Assembly (NCBI RefSeq): GCF_001613445.1
Contig: NZ_BDCJ01000010.1
Location: 1 to 64,000 of the forward strand
Length of the DNA: 64,000 nucleotides
Direction of reading: 5' to 3'
From: Nocardia grenadensis NBRC 108939
Lineage (GTDB): Bacteria > Actinomycetota > Actinomycetes > Mycobacteriales > Mycobacteriaceae
Every line of letters starts with the position of its first letter. Within the stretch, counting starts at the first letter, position 1. The translations under genes and the position numbers were made by a program. Under the pieces are notes generated by a model. That model made no database searches, was not told the origin of the DNA, and saw only the letters and a program-made list of their open reading frames with translations. Shown here in pieces: positions 10,028-20,522 of the stretch.

Positions 10028-10969
10028 TTATTGCGTTTGGGTGGCCACATCATTCAGCGTCTTGAGAACCACATCCTTGGTGGCTGTCGGCGACTCCAGG
10101 TAGACCCCCACCTGCCAGACCGGATCACCACCCGGTTCCGCGGCGAAGAATCGGCTGAAATCCACCGTGAGCTTGCCTTCGTCATTGGTCGCGGTCTCCA
10201 CGTAGGAGGTACGGTCGTCGAACTTCCGCGCCTTGTCCGGCGCATCGAACCAGTCGGCATCGAACCGGGCCTGCGTGGCGGCATCGCAGATCGCTGGGCA
10301 TTTGCGGAGGATGAGGTTGACCCTCTGTCCCGCAGCGGAATTGCTCTCGTCCACACAACCCCACGCCTGGGCATCCGGGATCTTCTCGATCGACCCCTTC
10401 ATACATCCCCAGGAACCGGGCGCCCGAAAAGCGAAGGGCCAGTCCTCGAACGCCATCGTGTACGTACTCTCACCGGCCTGCCAGGTAGGGCCGAGCACGG
10501 CGACCGGCGCCAGCCCCTCACGTAGTACCGGTTCGCCCACGGAGGGCAGGGCACTGGTGGTGGCGGTGGTGGAGGTAGCGCGCACCGAACTCGACACAGG
10601 CGCGGAACCGGTCACCTCCGTGGATGTTCCGGTCGCGGTGTTCTCCGCCGACCCCCGCGACTGCAGTGCCACCAGCCCGACGACACCGATGAGGACCAGC
10701 ACCACCACCGCGACGAGCACCCCGATCAAGGGCCCATTGTTCTTCGGCGGCGGACCGCCGTATCCTCCGCTCCCCAGCGGCGGCATCTCCCACGCGCCCT
10801 GCTGCGGAGCGGGATGCGGCCCGTGGCCCGCGGCCTGCCCCCACGGCACGCCCGGATTCTGCTGTCCCCCCTGGGCCGGGTACCCCTGCTGCCACTGACC
10901 CGACGGAGAACTCTTCTGTTGTCCCTCGGGGGAATGCTGCCACCACTCGTCGGGGTTGTCCGAAGCCAT
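10028..10969 (-). CDS. Single-pass membrane protein with Gln/Gly/Pro-rich N-terminus, unknown function
   Basis: A 313-residue protein. The first 75 residues are a low-complexity cytoplasmic region rich in Q, G and P. One strong transmembrane segment follows (GVLVAVVVLVLIGVVGLVAL, about residues 83-102), then a Thr/Ser-rich stalk and an external domain of about 160 residues. That domain holds at least four cysteines (WGCMKG, WGCVDES, RKCPAIC) that could form disulphides. The layout is common among actinobacterial membrane proteins; I do not recognise the external domain. ATG start at 10969 with GAAGG just upstream. It lies upstream of the NlpC/P60 gene, separated by that gene's regulatory leader. 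Confidence 0.8.
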   Translation of the reverse strand: MASDNPDEWWQHSPEGQQKSSPSGQWQQGYPAQGGQQNPGVPWGQAAGHGPHPAPQQGAWEMPPLGSGGYGGPPPKNNGPLIGVLVAVVVLVLIGVVGLVALQSRGSAENTATGTSTEVTGSAPVSSSVRATSTTATTSALPSVGEPVLREGLAPVAVLGPTWQAGESTYTMAFEDWPFAFRAPGSWGCMKGSIEKIPDAQAWGCVDESNSAAGQRVNLILRKCPAICDAATQARFDADWFDAPDKARKFDDRTSYVETATNDEGKLTVDFSRFFAAEPGGDPVWQVGVYLESPTATKDVVLKTLNDVATQTQ

Positions 10970-11254
10970 AAGCCTTCACCCTAGTGCGCGCCACCGGCCC
11001 GGTCAGGGGCACGGATACCGCAGCTCATTCTGTTCGCCGGCCGGACAGCCACCTGCGCGAACTGCTGGGACGTGGCCGGGACCTGGTGCACAGAACCTGG
11101 TGCCGGGGGCCACTGGCGGCCTCCTCGCCGGCAGCCCCCATATGAGAATTCTCGGGTGACCGAACAGTCGAAGGGCGTCGAAACGGACGCGACGGCAGTG
11201 TGGTTCCGGCGAGGCGTCGCCGTCTCGTCTCCGCCGAACGGCACCGGCGCCACG
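10970..11254. other. Gap between ileS and the membrane-protein gene, no gene seen
   Basis: The gap between the two minus-strand genes (323 bases including the ileS hairpin) shows no credible reading frame that is not a shadow. It should hold the promoter of the downstream membrane-protein gene, but no convincing -35/-10 pair was found by eye. Confidence 0.5.
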
Positions 11255-11285
11255 CTGCCGGCCGGAGCGGTGATCCGGCCGGCAG
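11255..11285 (-). terminator. Terminator hairpin of ileS
   Basis: A perfect 12-bp inverted repeat (arms 11255-11266 and 11274-11285) with a 7-base loop, starting 7 bases after the ileS stop codon. Very GC-rich; no clear T-tract. Confidence 0.75.
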
Positions 11286-11292
11286 CACTGGC

Positions 11293-14200
11293 TCAGCCCG
11301 CCTTGACGATCCGGGCCCGCGCCCCGCCGGTGAGTTCCGCGGCGTCCGGACCGGCCGGCCCGAAGTCCAGCTCGACCGCCAGGATCTCCCCCGCGATCAA
11401 CTCGCGATGGGTGCGCGCCCAGTCCTCCCGGTCGGCCGATACCTCGAGGGTCGCCGTGATGCGATCGGAAACGTCGAGGCCGAGCGATTTCCGGGTCTCC
11501 TGCAGATCCCGGATCACATCGCGGGCCCAGCCCTCGGCCTCCAGCTCCTCGGTGACCACCGAATCGAGCACCACCAGGCCCGCGTTACCGGGCAGGGCGG
11601 CGGTCGATTCCGGTTCGGCCGCCACCAGTCGCTGGGTGTACTCCTCGGGCAGCAGTTCGATGCCGGCGGCACTGACCACACCGTCGGCGCTCTCCGACCA
11701 GTCGCCCGCCTTGACCGCCTTGATCACCCGCTGCACATCCTTGCCCAGGCGGGGGCCGGCGGCACGCGCGTTGACCGCCAGCTCGAACCGACCGTGCGCG
11801 GCGACATCGGTGGTCAGATCGACCTTTTTGACGTTCACCTCGTCGGCGATGATATCGGCGTAGGGCGCCAGCCGTTCCGCATCGGAGGCGGCGATCGTCA
11901 CCTCCGCCAACGGCAGCCGGACCCGAAGTTTCTGCGCCTTGCGCAGGCTCAGCACGGTCGAACACACACTGCGCGCCTCGTCCATCGCGGCGACCAGTTC
12001 CGGATCGTGCGGCAGCGCATCGGCGGCCGGCCAATCCGTCAAGTGCACCGAGCGCTCACCGGTCAGACCCCGCCAGATGACCTCGGTGATCAGCGGCAGC
12101 AGCGGAGCCGCCAACCGCGTCACCACCTCGAGCACCGTGTGCAGGGTGTCGACGGCGTCGCGGTCCTCGGCCCAGAACCGGGCCCGCGACCGGCGCACAT
12201 ACCAGTTCGTCAGCGCGTCGGCGAAGGTGCGCAGTTCCTCGCAGGCGCCGGCGATATCGAACTCCTCCAGCGCCGTGGTCATCACATCGCGCGTCTGCGC
12301 CAGCTTCGCCAGGATGTAGCGATCCAGCGCGTTGGTCGAATCCGTCCGCCACACCCCCGGCTCGGCGGCGTAGAGCTGCAGGAACGTCCAGGCGTTCCAC
12401 AGTGGCCGCAGCGCATGGCTCACGCCTTCGCGGATACCGCGCTCGGTGACGATGAGATTGCCGCCGCGCAGGATCGGTGAACTCATCAGGAACCAGCGCA
12501 TGGCGTCGGAACCGTCCCGGTCGAACACCTCGTTCACATCCGGATAGTTGCGCTTGGACTTGCTCATCTTGAGCCCGTCGTCGCCGAGCACGATGCCGTG
12601 CGCGACGACGTTCTTGAACGCCGGGCTGTCGAACAACGCCGTGGACAGGACGTGCAGGTTGTAGAACCAGCCGCGGGTCTGGCCGTTGTACTCGACGATG
12701 AAATCGCCGGGGAAGTGCGAGCCGAACCACTCCGTGTTCTCGAACGGGAAGTGGACCTGCGCGTACGGCATGGACCCCGATTCGAACCAGCAGTCCAGCA
12801 CCTCCGGCACCCGGCGCATGGTGGACTGCCCGGTCGGATCGTCCGGGTTGGGCCGGGTCAGCTCGTCGATCGCGGGACGATGCAGATCCGTGGGCCGCAC
12901 TCCGAAGTCGCGTTCGAGTTCGTCGAGGGAACCGTAGACATCGATCCGCGGATAGGCGGGATCGTCGGACATCCACACCGGGATCGGGCTGCCCCAGTAC
13001 CGGTTCCGGCTGATGTTCCAGTCACGCGCGTTCTCGAGCCATTTTCCGAACTGCCCGTCGCGGATGTGCTCGGGTACCCAGCTGATCTGTTTGTTCAGCT
13101 CCACCATGCGCTCGCGGAACTGCGTCACCGCCACGAACCAGGAGGGCACGGCCATATAGATCAGCGGCCGGCCGGAACGCCAGCTGTGCGGATAGGAGTG
13201 GTCGACGGTCTCCTGCCGCAACAGTTTTCCGGCGGCCTTGAGGTCTTTGATGATCACCGGATTGGCGTCGAACACCATGAGGCCCTCGTACGGCGGCACC
13301 ATGGAGGTGAACTTGCCGCCCGGATCGAGCGGCTGCACCAGCTGGATACCGTTCGCGCTACAGACATCCATATCTTCTTCACCGAAGGCGGGTGCCATGT
13401 GCACGATGCCGGTACCGGAATCGGTGGTGACATAGTCGGCCGAGAGCACCCGGTGCGCATTCGGATGCCCGGCGAAGAAGTCGAAGGGCGGCGTGTAGCG
13501 CAGATCGACCAGCGCGGCCCCGTCGTACTCCCCGAGCACCTCGGGCTGCTCACCGAGTTCTCGCGTGTAGTGGCCGACCCGCTCGGCCGCGAGGACATAG
13601 CGTTTGCCATCCGCCCCGCGCAGCTGCACGTAGCGCAGGTCCGGGTGTACCGCGACGGCGAGGTTGGACGGCAACGTCCACGGCGTGGTGGTCCAGATCA
13701 GCGCATTGGCGCCGTCCAGATCCCGCAATGGATGGTCCGCGGGAACCGCGAGCACCATATCCACCGTCACCGCCGGATCCTGGCGCATCCGGTAGGCGTC
13801 GTCGAGCTTGGCCTCCTGGTTCGACAGTGGTGTCTGCTCGTACCAGCTGTAGGGCAGCACCCGGAAGCCCTGATAGATCAGGCCCTTGTCATAGAGCGAT
13901 TTGAACGCCCACATCACCGACTCCATGAAGTCGAGATCGAGTGTCTTGTAGTCGTTGTCGAAGTCGACCCAGCGGGCCTGCCGGGTCACATAATCGCGCC
14001 ATTCACCGGTATACCGGAGCACCGAAGACTTGCACGCGGCATTGAATTCCGCGAGCCCCATCGAGTCGATCTGTGATTTGTCCGTGATACCGAGCTGCTT
14101 TTCCGCTTCGATTTCCGCCGGCAGCCCGTGGGTGTCCCAACCGAAACGTCGCTCGACCCGCTTACCGCGCATGGTCTGGAAACGCGGAATGACATCTTTG

Positions 14201-14430
14201 ACATAGCCGGTCAGCAAATGACCGTAATGCGGCAGACCGTTGGCAAACGGGGGCCCGTCGTAGAAGACGAACTCCTCGGCGCCGGCCCGGTTGTCGATAC
14301 TGGCGCGGAAGGTTCCGTCGGCGGCCCAGGTGTCCAGCACGGCCCGCTCCAGCTCGGGGAAGGACACACCGGATCCGCCGCCGAGATCGACGCGCGGATA
14401 TGCGCTGCTACTGGATTTCTCGTCCGCCAT
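11293..14430 (-). CDS. ileS: Isoleucyl-tRNA synthetase
   Basis: A 1045-residue class I synthetase that charges tRNA-Ile. The HIGH-type motif is PHYGHLLTG, with [10 protein letters not shown] just before it, and the KMSKS motif is intact ([11 protein letters not shown]). The editing domain includes the stretch around [10 protein letters not shown] to [10 protein letters not shown]. The spelling around the HIGH motif and the overall length resemble the eukaryote-like IleS2 branch, which is usually tolerant of mupirocin; this is inferred from family resemblance only. ATG start at 14430, with AGGAG about 12 bases upstream. A T-box leader lies upstream and a 12-bp hairpin follows the stop. Confidence 0.96.
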   Translation of the reverse strand: MADEKSSSSAYPRVDLGGGSGVSFPELERAVLDTWAADGTFRASIDNRAGAEEFVFYDGPPFANGLPHYGHLLTGYVKDVIPRFQTMRGKRVERRFGWDTHGLPAEIEAEKQLGITDKSQIDSMGLAEFNAACKSSVLRYTGEWRDYVTRQARWVDFDNDYKTLDLDFMESVMWAFKSLYDKGLIYQGFRVLPYSWYEQTPLSNQEAKLDDAYRMRQDPAVTVDMVLAVPADHPLRDLDGANALIWTTTPWTLPSNLAVAVHPDLRYVQLRGADGKRYVLAAERVGHYTRELGEQPEVLGEYDGAALVDLRYTPPFDFFAGHPNAHRVLSADYVTTDSGTGIVHMAPAFGEEDMDVCSANGIQLVQPLDPGGKFTSMVPPYEGLMVFDANPVIIKDLKAAGKLLRQETVDHSYPHSWRSGRPLIYMAVPSWFVAVTQFRERMVELNKQISWVPEHIRDGQFGKWLENARDWNISRNRYWGSPIPVWMSDDPAYPRIDVYGSLDELERDFGVRPTDLHRPAIDELTRPNPDDPTGQSTMRRVPEVLDCWFESGSMPYAQVHFPFENTEWFGSHFPGDFIVEYNGQTRGWFYNLHVLSTALFDSPAFKNVVAHGIVLGDDGLKMSKSKRNYPDVNEVFDRDGSDAMRWFLMSSPILRGGNLIVTERGIREGVSHALRPLWNAWTFLQLYAAEPGVWRTDSTNALDRYILAKLAQTRDVMTTALEEFDIAGACEELRTFADALTNWYVRRSRARFWAEDRDAVDTLHTVLEVVTRLAAPLLPLITEVIWRGLTGERSVHLTDWPAADALPHDPELVAAMDEARSVCSTVLSLRKAQKLRVRLPLAEVTIAASDAERLAPYADIIADEVNVKKVDLTTDVAAHGRFELAVNARAAGPRLGKDVQRVIKAVKAGDWSESADGVVSAAGIELLPEEYTQRLVAAEPESTAALPGNAGLVVLDSVVTEELEAEGWARDVIRDLQETRKSLGLDVSDRITATLEVSADREDWARTHRELIAGEILAVELDFGPAGPDAAELTGGARARIVKAG

Positions 14431-14439
14431 CGCGGATAC

Positions 14440-14700
14440 ACATCTCCTCGTGCCCGGCGCGCCTTGAGGCGCGATATCTCGGCACGGGGACGATCGCGGC
14501 GCAGCGGGTGCGCCGGAACCGCGGTACCACCCCGCTTGTCCGGCCCCGGCGAACCGGGTGGACCTCTCGTTACGAGCTGTGACGGGCTCACCCGTTCGGT
14601 TCTACTGAGCGTGCGCGACCTGGGAAGCGCCGCACGACGCCGTTCTTCCGAAAGCTCCCCGGTGATGGCCGGATCGTCGCCGACTTACAGGTTTGATTCT
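14440..14700 (-). promoter_or_regulatory. T-box leader of ileS (isoleucine specifier)
   Basis: The minus strand carries the T-box sequence GGGGTGGTACCGCGG at 14533-14519, the pairing site for uncharged tRNA acceptor ends. About 130 bases upstream is GGCCATCACCGGGGAGC, whose ATC (14666-14664) fits an isoleucine specifier codon, followed by the TTTCGGAAGAAC region typical of stem I. Close to the gene is a perfect 6-bp CGCGCC/GGCGCG hairpin (14458-14473) just before AGGAG at 14446-14442. Actinobacterial ileS T-boxes usually act on translation, and the hairpin beside the ribosome-binding site fits that. Confidence 0.85.
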
Positions 14701-14792
14701 AACCAGGACGGTCAACCACTTATACAACCGCCCGCGGAGCCGCAGCATCTCGCAACCCGGAAGGACGTTTTGGTTCTCGCCCGTTTTTCTCG

Positions 14793-14990
14793 TCAGCGCT
14801 TCGCGTGCTGATCCCGCGGGGGCAGTTCCTCATCGGGTGCGCGCATGGACAGCGCGCTCGCCAGCAACACCACGGCGCCGGCAACGCACACCGCGATACA
14901 GCCCCACGCCCAGACCACCGATCCGGTCGCCAGGGACAGGATCAGCAGGGCCAGGCCGATCGTGGCCAGCGCCAGTGTCAGGACAAGCAT
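14793..14990 (-). CDS. Small two-pass membrane protein (Rv2144c-like)
   Basis: A 65-residue protein with two hydrophobic segments (MLVLTLALATIGLALLILSL and the region IAVCVAGAVVLLASAL) separated by a short VVWAWG turn, then a short charged tail. Its start MLVLTLALATIGL and its place directly downstream of wag31 match M. tuberculosis Rv2144c, whose long acidic tail is missing here. Function unknown. It is likely the last gene of the division cluster transcript. Confidence 0.7.
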   Translation of the reverse strand: MLVLTLALATIGLALLILSLATGSVVWAWGCIAVCVAGAVVLLASALSMRAPDEELPPRDQHAKR

Positions 14991-15046
14991 GATGACCCCC
15001 AGAACAGCAGGCCGGGCGCCCGTGCGCTCCCAGCGGTATCGGGCGT

Positions 15047-15892
15047 TTACTCGCCTTTGCCGAACGAGGCGGGAGCGAGCTGGTTGGCCCCGGTATCGAA
15101 GGAGTCACCCTCATCGACGGGCACCGCCGAACCACGGTTCTCCAGCTCTTCGAGCTGCGATTCCAGATACGACTTGAGCCGCACCCGGTATTCCCGTTCG
15201 AAGGTCTTCAGGGTCTGGATCCGGCTCTCCAGCACATTGCGCTGCTGGGTGATGGTCCCCATGATCTCGGTGTGCTTGCGCTCGGCGTCGGCCTGCAGCG
15301 CGTCGGCCTTCTCCTTGGCCTGGCGCAACTGGCTGTCGGAGCGGGTCTGGGCGTCGCTGAGCATGGCATCGGACTTGTGCCGCGCGTCCGCGATCATCTC
15401 GTCCGAGCGCACCCGTGCGTCGTTGACCATCCGCTCGGAATTGGCCCGGGCGTTCGCCAGCAAATTCTCGGCTTCGCTCTTGGCATCGCTGGTGAGCCGA
15501 TCGGCCATCTCCTGCGCCAGGCTCAGTACCTTGGCGGCCTGCATATTCGCATCGGCCGCGGCATCGGCGGCCGAGGGGGCGGCCGGAACCACCGGGATGG
15601 GTGCCGACGGTGGCGCCTGGACCGGGGGTTTGATCGGTTCCGGAGGCGGGGCCTGCTGCACCGGTTTGCCCAGGCCCGGCCCGGCCGGACCCCGGCTTGC
15701 CTTGGCATCGGCCAATTCGGCATCGAGCTCGGCAACCCGCTGGCGAAGGTCGGCGTTCTCCTCGATCAACCGGGAAAGTTCCTGCTCCACCAGATCCAGG
15801 AAGGCATCGACTTCGTCCTCGTTGTAGCCGCGTTTGCCGATAGGCGGTTTGCTGAACGCGACGTTGTGCACATCGGCTGGGGTCAGCGGCAT
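15047..15892 (-). CDS. wag31: Polar-growth scaffold DivIVA/Wag31
   Basis: A 281-residue cytoplasmic coiled-coil protein that binds curved membrane at the poles and directs tip growth in Actinobacteria. The N-terminal DivIVA domain begins [20 protein letters not shown] and continues [19 protein letters not shown] Pro-rich linker (about residues 85-120) separates this from a long Ala/Glu/Lys/Arg coiled coil. In mycobacteria an N-terminal threonine is phosphorylated by PknA/PknB. The gene lies downstream of sepF and yggT, the usual actinobacterial order. Confidence 0.95.
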   Translation of the reverse strand: MPLTPADVHNVAFSKPPIGKRGYNEDEVDAFLDLVEQELSRLIEENADLRQRVAELDAELADAKASRGPAGPGLGKPVQQAPPPEPIKPPVQAPPSAPIPVVPAAPSAADAAADANMQAAKVLSLAQEMADRLTSDAKSEAENLLANARANSERMVNDARVRSDEMIADARHKSDAMLSDAQTRSDSQLRQAKEKADALQADAERKHTEIMGTITQQRNVLESRIQTLKTFEREYRVRLKSYLESQLEELENRGSAVPVDEGDSFDTGANQLAPASFGKGE

Positions 15893-15955
15893 GGAAGGAT
15901 CCCTTCGCGCGTTGGCAGATCTAGCGGCTCTGGCAAGTCTTCACGGCCCATTCTG

Positions 15956-16258
15956 TCACACCGGAGCTACCGGCTGTCCGAGCCGGCTCACCACCGACAT
16001 CAGGATGAAGACCAGGAACAGCAGAACCATAATCGACAGATCGAGCCGAATTCCGCCCAGGGAGACCGGTGGGATCAACCGCCGCAGCAGCTTCACGGGA
16101 GGATCGGTGATGGTGAAGATCACCTCGAGGATCACGACGACCACCCCGGTGGGACGCCAGTCGCGGGCGAAGCTCCGGATGAACTCGACGATCACCCGGC
16201 TGATGAGCAACAGCCAGAAGATGAACAGTACGAAGTACAGCACCGCGAACAAGGCCAC
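15956..16258 (-). CDS. YggT-family membrane protein
   Basis: A 100-residue membrane protein with two hydrophobic segments flanking the conserved stretch DWRPTGVVVVILEVIFTITD and PPVKLLRRLIPP. It corresponds to Rv2146c, always found between sepF and wag31 in mycobacteria. Family members are linked to membrane and division processes, but no activity is proven. GTG at 16258 was chosen because the protein then matches the family N-terminus and TGAGG lies upstream; the frame is open to 16321. Confidence 0.88.
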   Translation of the reverse strand: MALFAVLYFVLFIFWLLLISRVIVEFIRSFARDWRPTGVVVVILEVIFTITDPPVKLLRRLIPPVSLGGIRLDLSIMVLLFLVFILMSVVSRLGQPVAPV

Positions 16259-16348
16259 GACCTCACTCTGCCGCAAAATCGGCGCGGTGCAAAATGCCCG
16301 CGCCGATCTTGTTCGTACCATGCGGCGCCCGGCCGGGCGAGCCGCTCG

Positions 16349-17125
16349 CTATTTCTGGTTGTAGAACCCGGTTTCCGCGATGCGGCGACGCTCTTCGGCC
16401 GATACGTCCACATCGGCCGGGGAGAGCAGGAACACCTTGGTCGCCACCTTGTCGAACGACCCACGCAGGGCGAAGGCAAGCCCGGCGGCGAAGTCGACGA
16501 GGCGTTTGGCATCGGCATTGCTGAGGTCGACCAGATCCATGATCACCGGGTTGCCCTCACGGAACCGCTCCCCGATGATCGCGGCTTCGCTGTAATCACG
16601 CGGACGCAGCGTGGTGATCTTGGACAAGGGACCTCCGTCCTCGAAGATCGCGGGACGGCGGGCGGCAACCGGCTCGGGGCGGACCCGCTCGGCCAGCCGT
16701 CGCTCCTCGGCATCGGGATCGACTGCCAGCGCTCCCCTGGTCGCGCCGCGCAGGGAGGAACCGCCGCCCGGACGATACCGGCCGGAGGCGGCGGCGTCGA
16801 TCCGGGTGGGGCGGCGTGGTCCCTCGTAATCGTCGTCGTAGGCGTCGCCCGGGTAGTCGTCCCGGCGCGGCGCGGGGTAGCTGGGCTGGTAGGACGACTT
16901 GTAGGGCACGTCGCGGTAGTCGGGAGCGTCGTAGCGGCCCTCGGGGTACCGGTCGTAGTCCGGGCGATCGTCGTAGTCACGGGGGGCGCGGTCGGAGTAG
17001 TCACGCGGCCGGCGCCCGCCACGATCCTCGACACCACGCGGGGTGCGATCGTCGACGTAGTCGTCCTCGTAATCCTCGAGCGGAACCATGCCGAAGTACG
17101 CCTTGAACTTGTGCAGCGTGCTCAT
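16349..17125 (-). CDS. sepF: Cell-division protein SepF
   Basis: A 258-residue protein that anchors FtsZ to the membrane. The N-terminus [13 protein letters not shown] is the amphipathic membrane-binding helix. The middle (about residues 17-110) is an unusually long linker rich in Asp, Tyr and Arg (repeats such as [20 protein letters not shown]). The C-terminal SepF domain contains [13 protein letters not shown] and [23 protein letters not shown] start at 17125 with GAGG upstream. Its 5' leader consists of a tandem repeat. Confidence 0.95.
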   Translation of the reverse strand: MSTLHKFKAYFGMVPLEDYEDDYVDDRTPRGVEDRGGRRPRDYSDRAPRDYDDRPDYDRYPEGRYDAPDYRDVPYKSSYQPSYPAPRRDDYPGDAYDDDYEGPRRPTRIDAAASGRYRPGGGSSLRGATRGALAVDPDAEERRLAERVRPEPVAARRPAIFEDGGPLSKITTLRPRDYSEAAIIGERFREGNPVIMDLVDLSNADAKRLVDFAAGLAFALRGSFDKVATKVFLLSPADVDVSAEERRRIAETGFYNQK

Positions 17126-17284
17126 GATCGTGCCTCGCTGCCGCTCGGCCCCGTCACGAGCATGCTCGTGGCTGCGCCCACAACTCGCTCGCTGCGCTCG
17201 CTCGATGACCGTGCCGCGCTGTCGCTCGGCTCCGTCATGATCACGCTCGTGGCTGCGTCGAGTACTCGCTCGCTGCGCTCGCTC
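17124..17284. repeat. Two-copy tandem repeat in the sepF leader
   Basis: Two direct copies of about 80 bases (17124-17203 and 17204-17284), roughly 85% identical by eye. Each ends in an identical 20-base stretch built from GCTC/GCTG units (17184-17203 and 17265-17284). The first copy includes the sepF ribosome-binding site and start codon, so the repeat lies wholly in the upstream leader. The 100 bases further upstream hold nothing recognised. Confidence 0.8.
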
Positions 17285-17393
17285 ATTCTGGTCGACCTTC
17301 CTTCGGCCCCGGTGGCGGCCGGGTGTTGAAGTCTTGCTCAGCCCTCGTCGTGTCCCAGCATATGTGTCGAATGTGACTGATGAGGTTTGTTTG

Positions 17394-18233
17394 CTACGCC
17401 GAGGTTATCGGCCGGGCACCCATGAGAGCGGTACCGACACGCACACACGTGGATCCATGGGCAATAGCTCTTTCAAGATCATCGGACATTCCGGCGGACA
17501 ACGCCGTCGCCCCTGGATGTCCGGTACGCAGCCGGGCGTGCAATTCGGCCAAGCGGGCGAACTCCGCGTCCGGATCGGCGGCCCGCGGTGGAATGGCCAT
17601 GATCCCGGCCAGGCGCAGTTCCGCGGCGTCCGCGATACGGTCGGCCAGCGTCGGCAAGGCGGCCGGATCCACCCCACCGCGCGCCGGGTCGGCGTCCAGG
17701 CTCACCTGGATCAGCACCTTCAGCGGAGTGCTCCGCTCCCCGGCATCCAGGGCCGCCGCGGTGGCCGCGGCGAGCGCGGTCGCCAGACGTTCGCTGTCCA
17801 CCGAATGCACCGCATGCGCCCAGCGCACCACCTGGCGTGCCTTGTTCCGCTGCAGCCGGCCGATCAGATGCCAGCGCATCCCGGGGCGGTCCAGCTCCGC
17901 GGCCTTGGCACCGGCCTCCTGCGGGCGGCTCTCCCCGAAGTCGCGGCGGCCCAGACGATACAGCGCGGCGATATCGGAGGCCGGGAAATATTTCGTCACC
18001 GGCAGCAGCCGGACCTCCCCCGGATCCCGGCCGGCAGCCGCGCACGCTGCATCGATACGTGCGAGCAGACGCGCGAGGTTATCGGCCAGTTCCGCGGTAC
18101 GGGAGTCGTTTCCAGCCCCCGTGCCGTGACTGTCCGGGACGGACTGCCCCGGCCGGTCGGTGGAATCCGCCGCCGTTCGGGTGGATTCGGGCTCGCTACG
18201 GCCCCCACTCATCTCCACGTGCCGATCCGCCAC
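17394..18233 (-). CDS. YggS/PLPBP-family pyridoxal-phosphate-binding protein
   Basis: A 279-residue protein with the alanine-racemase-like barrel fold that binds PLP and helps balance vitamin B6 and amino acids. The PLP lysine is in [32 protein letters not shown] and the phosphate-binding [13 protein letters not shown] with [13 protein letters not shown] are all present. It has about 45 extra N-terminal residues, polar and rich in T, S and D. GTG at 18233 was used; ATG at 18212 is possible. It corresponds to Rv2148c, between sepF and yfiH. Confidence 0.92.
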   Translation of the reverse strand: MADRHVEMSGGRSEPESTRTAADSTDRPGQSVPDSHGTGAGNDSRTAELADNLARLLARIDAACAAAGRDPGEVRLLPVTKYFPASDIAALYRLGRRDFGESRPQEAGAKAAELDRPGMRWHLIGRLQRNKARQVVRWAHAVHSVDSERLATALAAATAAALDAGERSTPLKVLIQVSLDADPARGGVDPAALPTLADRIADAAELRLAGIMAIPPRAADPDAEFARLAELHARLRTGHPGATALSAGMSDDLERAIAHGSTCVRVGTALMGARPITSA

Positions 18234-18372
18234 GGTCTCTGCGCCGTCATCGGTCTCCCATCTCCCAGTGACCGAGCATCGGCCGTGCCTCGAACATTAT
18301 GCGCGAGTTGATGTTTCGCGCCGACCGCGCGGTCGCGACGGCCGGACGCGGCGCCGCGGACCGCTCGGCCCT

Positions 18373-19104
18373 TCACGCTGTACCCGATTCCATCCAGATC
18401 ACACTGCCCAATCGTCCGGTCGGCGCGCCGCGGCGGTGACTGAAGAGTGTGGTGTCCTCGATGGTGCAGCGCGGATCCTCGGCGACCGCGGCAACCCCGG
18501 CCGCGGTGAGCTGGCGCCGGATACCCGCGCGCAGGTCCAGGCCGGGGGTGCCGCGCACCGTGGTGGTGGCGCTACCGGGCAGGTGCGCTTCCACGTCGGC
18601 CCGCATCTCGGCCGGCACCTCGTACTGCCGGCCGCTGGCGGCGGGACCGAGCAGCGCACCGATCCGATCGAGCCGGGCGCCGGCGGCGACCATCGCCTCG
18701 AGCACCCGCGGCACGATACCGATACGCGCGCCCACCCGCCCGGCGTGCACGGCGGCCACGACTCCCGCCTCCTCGTCCGACAGCAGCAGCGGGACGCAAT
18801 CGGCGGACAGCACCACCAGCGCCAGTCCCGGCCGTGTGGTGACCAGGGCATCGGTACCGGGAAACGGTTCGGTACGGGGCCCGTCCACCGTGGCGACCGT
18901 GCGGCCGTGGATCTGTTCCATCCAGATCACGTGATCGGCGGGAAGGCCGAGCGTCGCGGCGAGCCGGGCGCGGTTGCGCCGCACCGCCGCCGGATCGTCG
19001 CCGACGTGATCGCCGAGGTTGAACGAATCGTAGGGCGGCGCGGAGGAGCCTCCCGCGCGCGTGGTGACGACCCGTCGAACGGTGAGTACCGATGCCGCTG
19101 TCAT
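18373..19104 (-). CDS. YfiH/DUF152-family protein (laccase-domain)
   Basis: A 243-residue protein of the family once called multicopper polyphenol oxidoreductase. Members act on purine nucleosides, or in some bacteria help edit peptidoglycan precursors. The conserved FNLGDHVGDD, HVIWMEQIHGRTV, VLSADCVPLLL and AAVHAGRVGA are present, as in the mycobacterial homologue. The more usual HAGWRG spelling is replaced by HAGRVG. ATG at 19104 was chosen over 19164. It lies downstream of ftsZ like Rv2149c. Confidence 0.9.
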   Translation of the reverse strand: MTAASVLTVRRVVTTRAGGSSAPPYDSFNLGDHVGDDPAAVRRNRARLAATLGLPADHVIWMEQIHGRTVATVDGPRTEPFPGTDALVTTRPGLALVVLSADCVPLLLSDEEAGVVAAVHAGRVGARIGIVPRVLEAMVAAGARLDRIGALLGPAASGRQYEVPAEMRADVEAHLPGSATTTVRGTPGLDLRAGIRRQLTAAGVAAVAEDPRCTIEDTTLFSHRRGAPTGRLGSVIWMESGTA

Positions 19105-19229
19105 GCCACCGAGCCTAGTGGCAGTTCGCAGCGACCCCTTCTCCTCCGGCGGCGGCACGCGCACTCACGACAGCCTACCGCCCGCGCACTCGGCGCGGAC
19201 GGATCACCGTCGGTGCCACGGCACCTGAC

Positions 19230-20522
19230 TCAGCGGCGCATGAAATCCGGGACGTCCACATCGTCGTCGTCATCGTCGGGCAGATCCGACGGCGGCTGGA
19301 TATGGGACCGGCTGTTGTGGGTCAGCGTCGGATCCACCGGCGGACGAGTGCGTTCGGTATCGCGGTAGCTCGGTGCCGGACCGCGCGCGATCGCCGAACC
19401 GGGATCCGATGATCGGGTCGAGGCCGGCTCCTCGGAATGGCCACGGGCCGCGCCGAGTTCGGCGGTCCGGGACTGGCCGAGTTCGGCGGTTCGCGACTGC
19501 GCCGAGATCTCCGCGGTCCGTCCGGAACCCAGCGATCCCCGAGTGGTCGCCGGATCGAACGTCCGCCGGGCGGGACCACCGCCGTCGAATCCCGCGGCGA
19601 TCACGGTGACGCGCACCTCGTCGCCGAGCGAATCGTCGATCACCGTACCGAAGATGATATTGGCCTCGATATGCGCGGCCTCCTGCACCAGCGAGGCGGC
19701 CTCGTTGATCTCGAACAGGCCCAGATCGGAACCACCGGCGATCGAGAGCAGCACCCCGTGCGCACCGTCCATCGAGGCCTCCAGCAGCGGTGAATTGATC
19801 GCCGCCTCGGCCGCTTTGACCGACCTGCCCTCCCCTCGGGACGATCCGATACCCATCAGCGCGCTACCGGCCCCGGACATCACACTCTTGACGTCGGCGA
19901 AGTCGACGTTGATCAGACCCGGGGTAGTGATCAGGTCGGTGATGCCCTGCACACCGTTGAGGAGCACCTCGTCGGCCGAGCGGAAGGCATCCATCAGGCT
20001 CACCGCGGCATCGCCGAGTTGCAGCAACCGATCATTGGGAATGACGATCAGGGTGTCGCAGGATTCGCGTAGCAGGTTGATACCGACCTCGGCCTGATTA
20101 CCGCGGCGCTTCCCCTCGAAGGAGAAGGGCCGGGTGACCACACCTATCGTCAGCGCACCCAGTTTGCGCGCGATACTCGCTACGACGGGCGCGCCGCCGG
20201 TGCCCGTGCCGCCGCCCTCACCGGCGGTCACGAAGACCATATCGGCGCCCTTGAGCACCTCTTCGATCTCGTCCTTGTGATCCTCGGCGGCCTTACGACC
20301 TACTTCGGGGTCGGCGCCGGCGCCGAGCCCTCGAGTGAGCTCCCGCCCGACATCGAGCTTCACGTCGGCATCGCTCATCAGCAGTGCCTGGGCGTCGGTG
20401 TTCACCGCGATGAACTCGACACCCTTGAGGCCCTGCTCGATCATTCGGTTGACGGCGTTCACGCCGCCGCCGCCGATACCGACGACCTTGATCACGGCAA
20501 GGTAGTTGTGCGGGGGCGTCAT
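19230..20522 (-). CDS. ftsZ: Cell-division GTPase FtsZ
   Basis: A 430-residue tubulin homologue that forms the division ring. It has the nucleotide-binding [14 protein letters not shown], the signature [15 protein letters not shown], the T7 loop region [19 protein letters not shown] and the C-terminal FtsZ domain to VIAAGFDGG. The variable linker contains a short repeat (SRTAELG). It ends in the conserved peptide DVPDFMRR, which binds SepF and other partners, preceded by a run of aspartates. ATG at 20522 follows GAAGGAAGG at good spacing. The 385-base upstream gap suggests it has its own promoter. Confidence 0.97.
   Translation of the reverse strand: MTPPHNYLAVIKVVGIGGGGVNAVNRMIEQGLKGVEFIAVNTDAQALLMSDADVKLDVGRELTRGLGAGADPEVGRKAAEDHKDEIEEVLKGADMVFVTAGEGGGTGTGGAPVVASIARKLGALTIGVVTRPFSFEGKRRGNQAEVGINLLRESCDTLIVIPNDRLLQLGDAAVSLMDAFRSADEVLLNGVQGITDLITTPGLINVDFADVKSVMSGAGSALMGIGSSRGEGRSVKAAEAAINSPLLEASMDGAHGVLLSIAGGSDLGLFEINEAASLVQEAAHIEANIIFGTVIDDSLGDEVRVTVIAAGFDGGGPARRTFDPATTRGSLGSGRTAEISAQSRTAELGQSRTAELGAARGHSEEPASTRSSDPGSAIARGPAPSYRDTERTRPPVDPTLTHNSRSHIQPPSDLPDDDDDDVDVPDFMRR

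Noticed and set aside
10970..11254. Short frames in the gap downstream of ileS
   Set aside because: They run into ileS or the membrane-protein gene as antisense or have no initiation signals.
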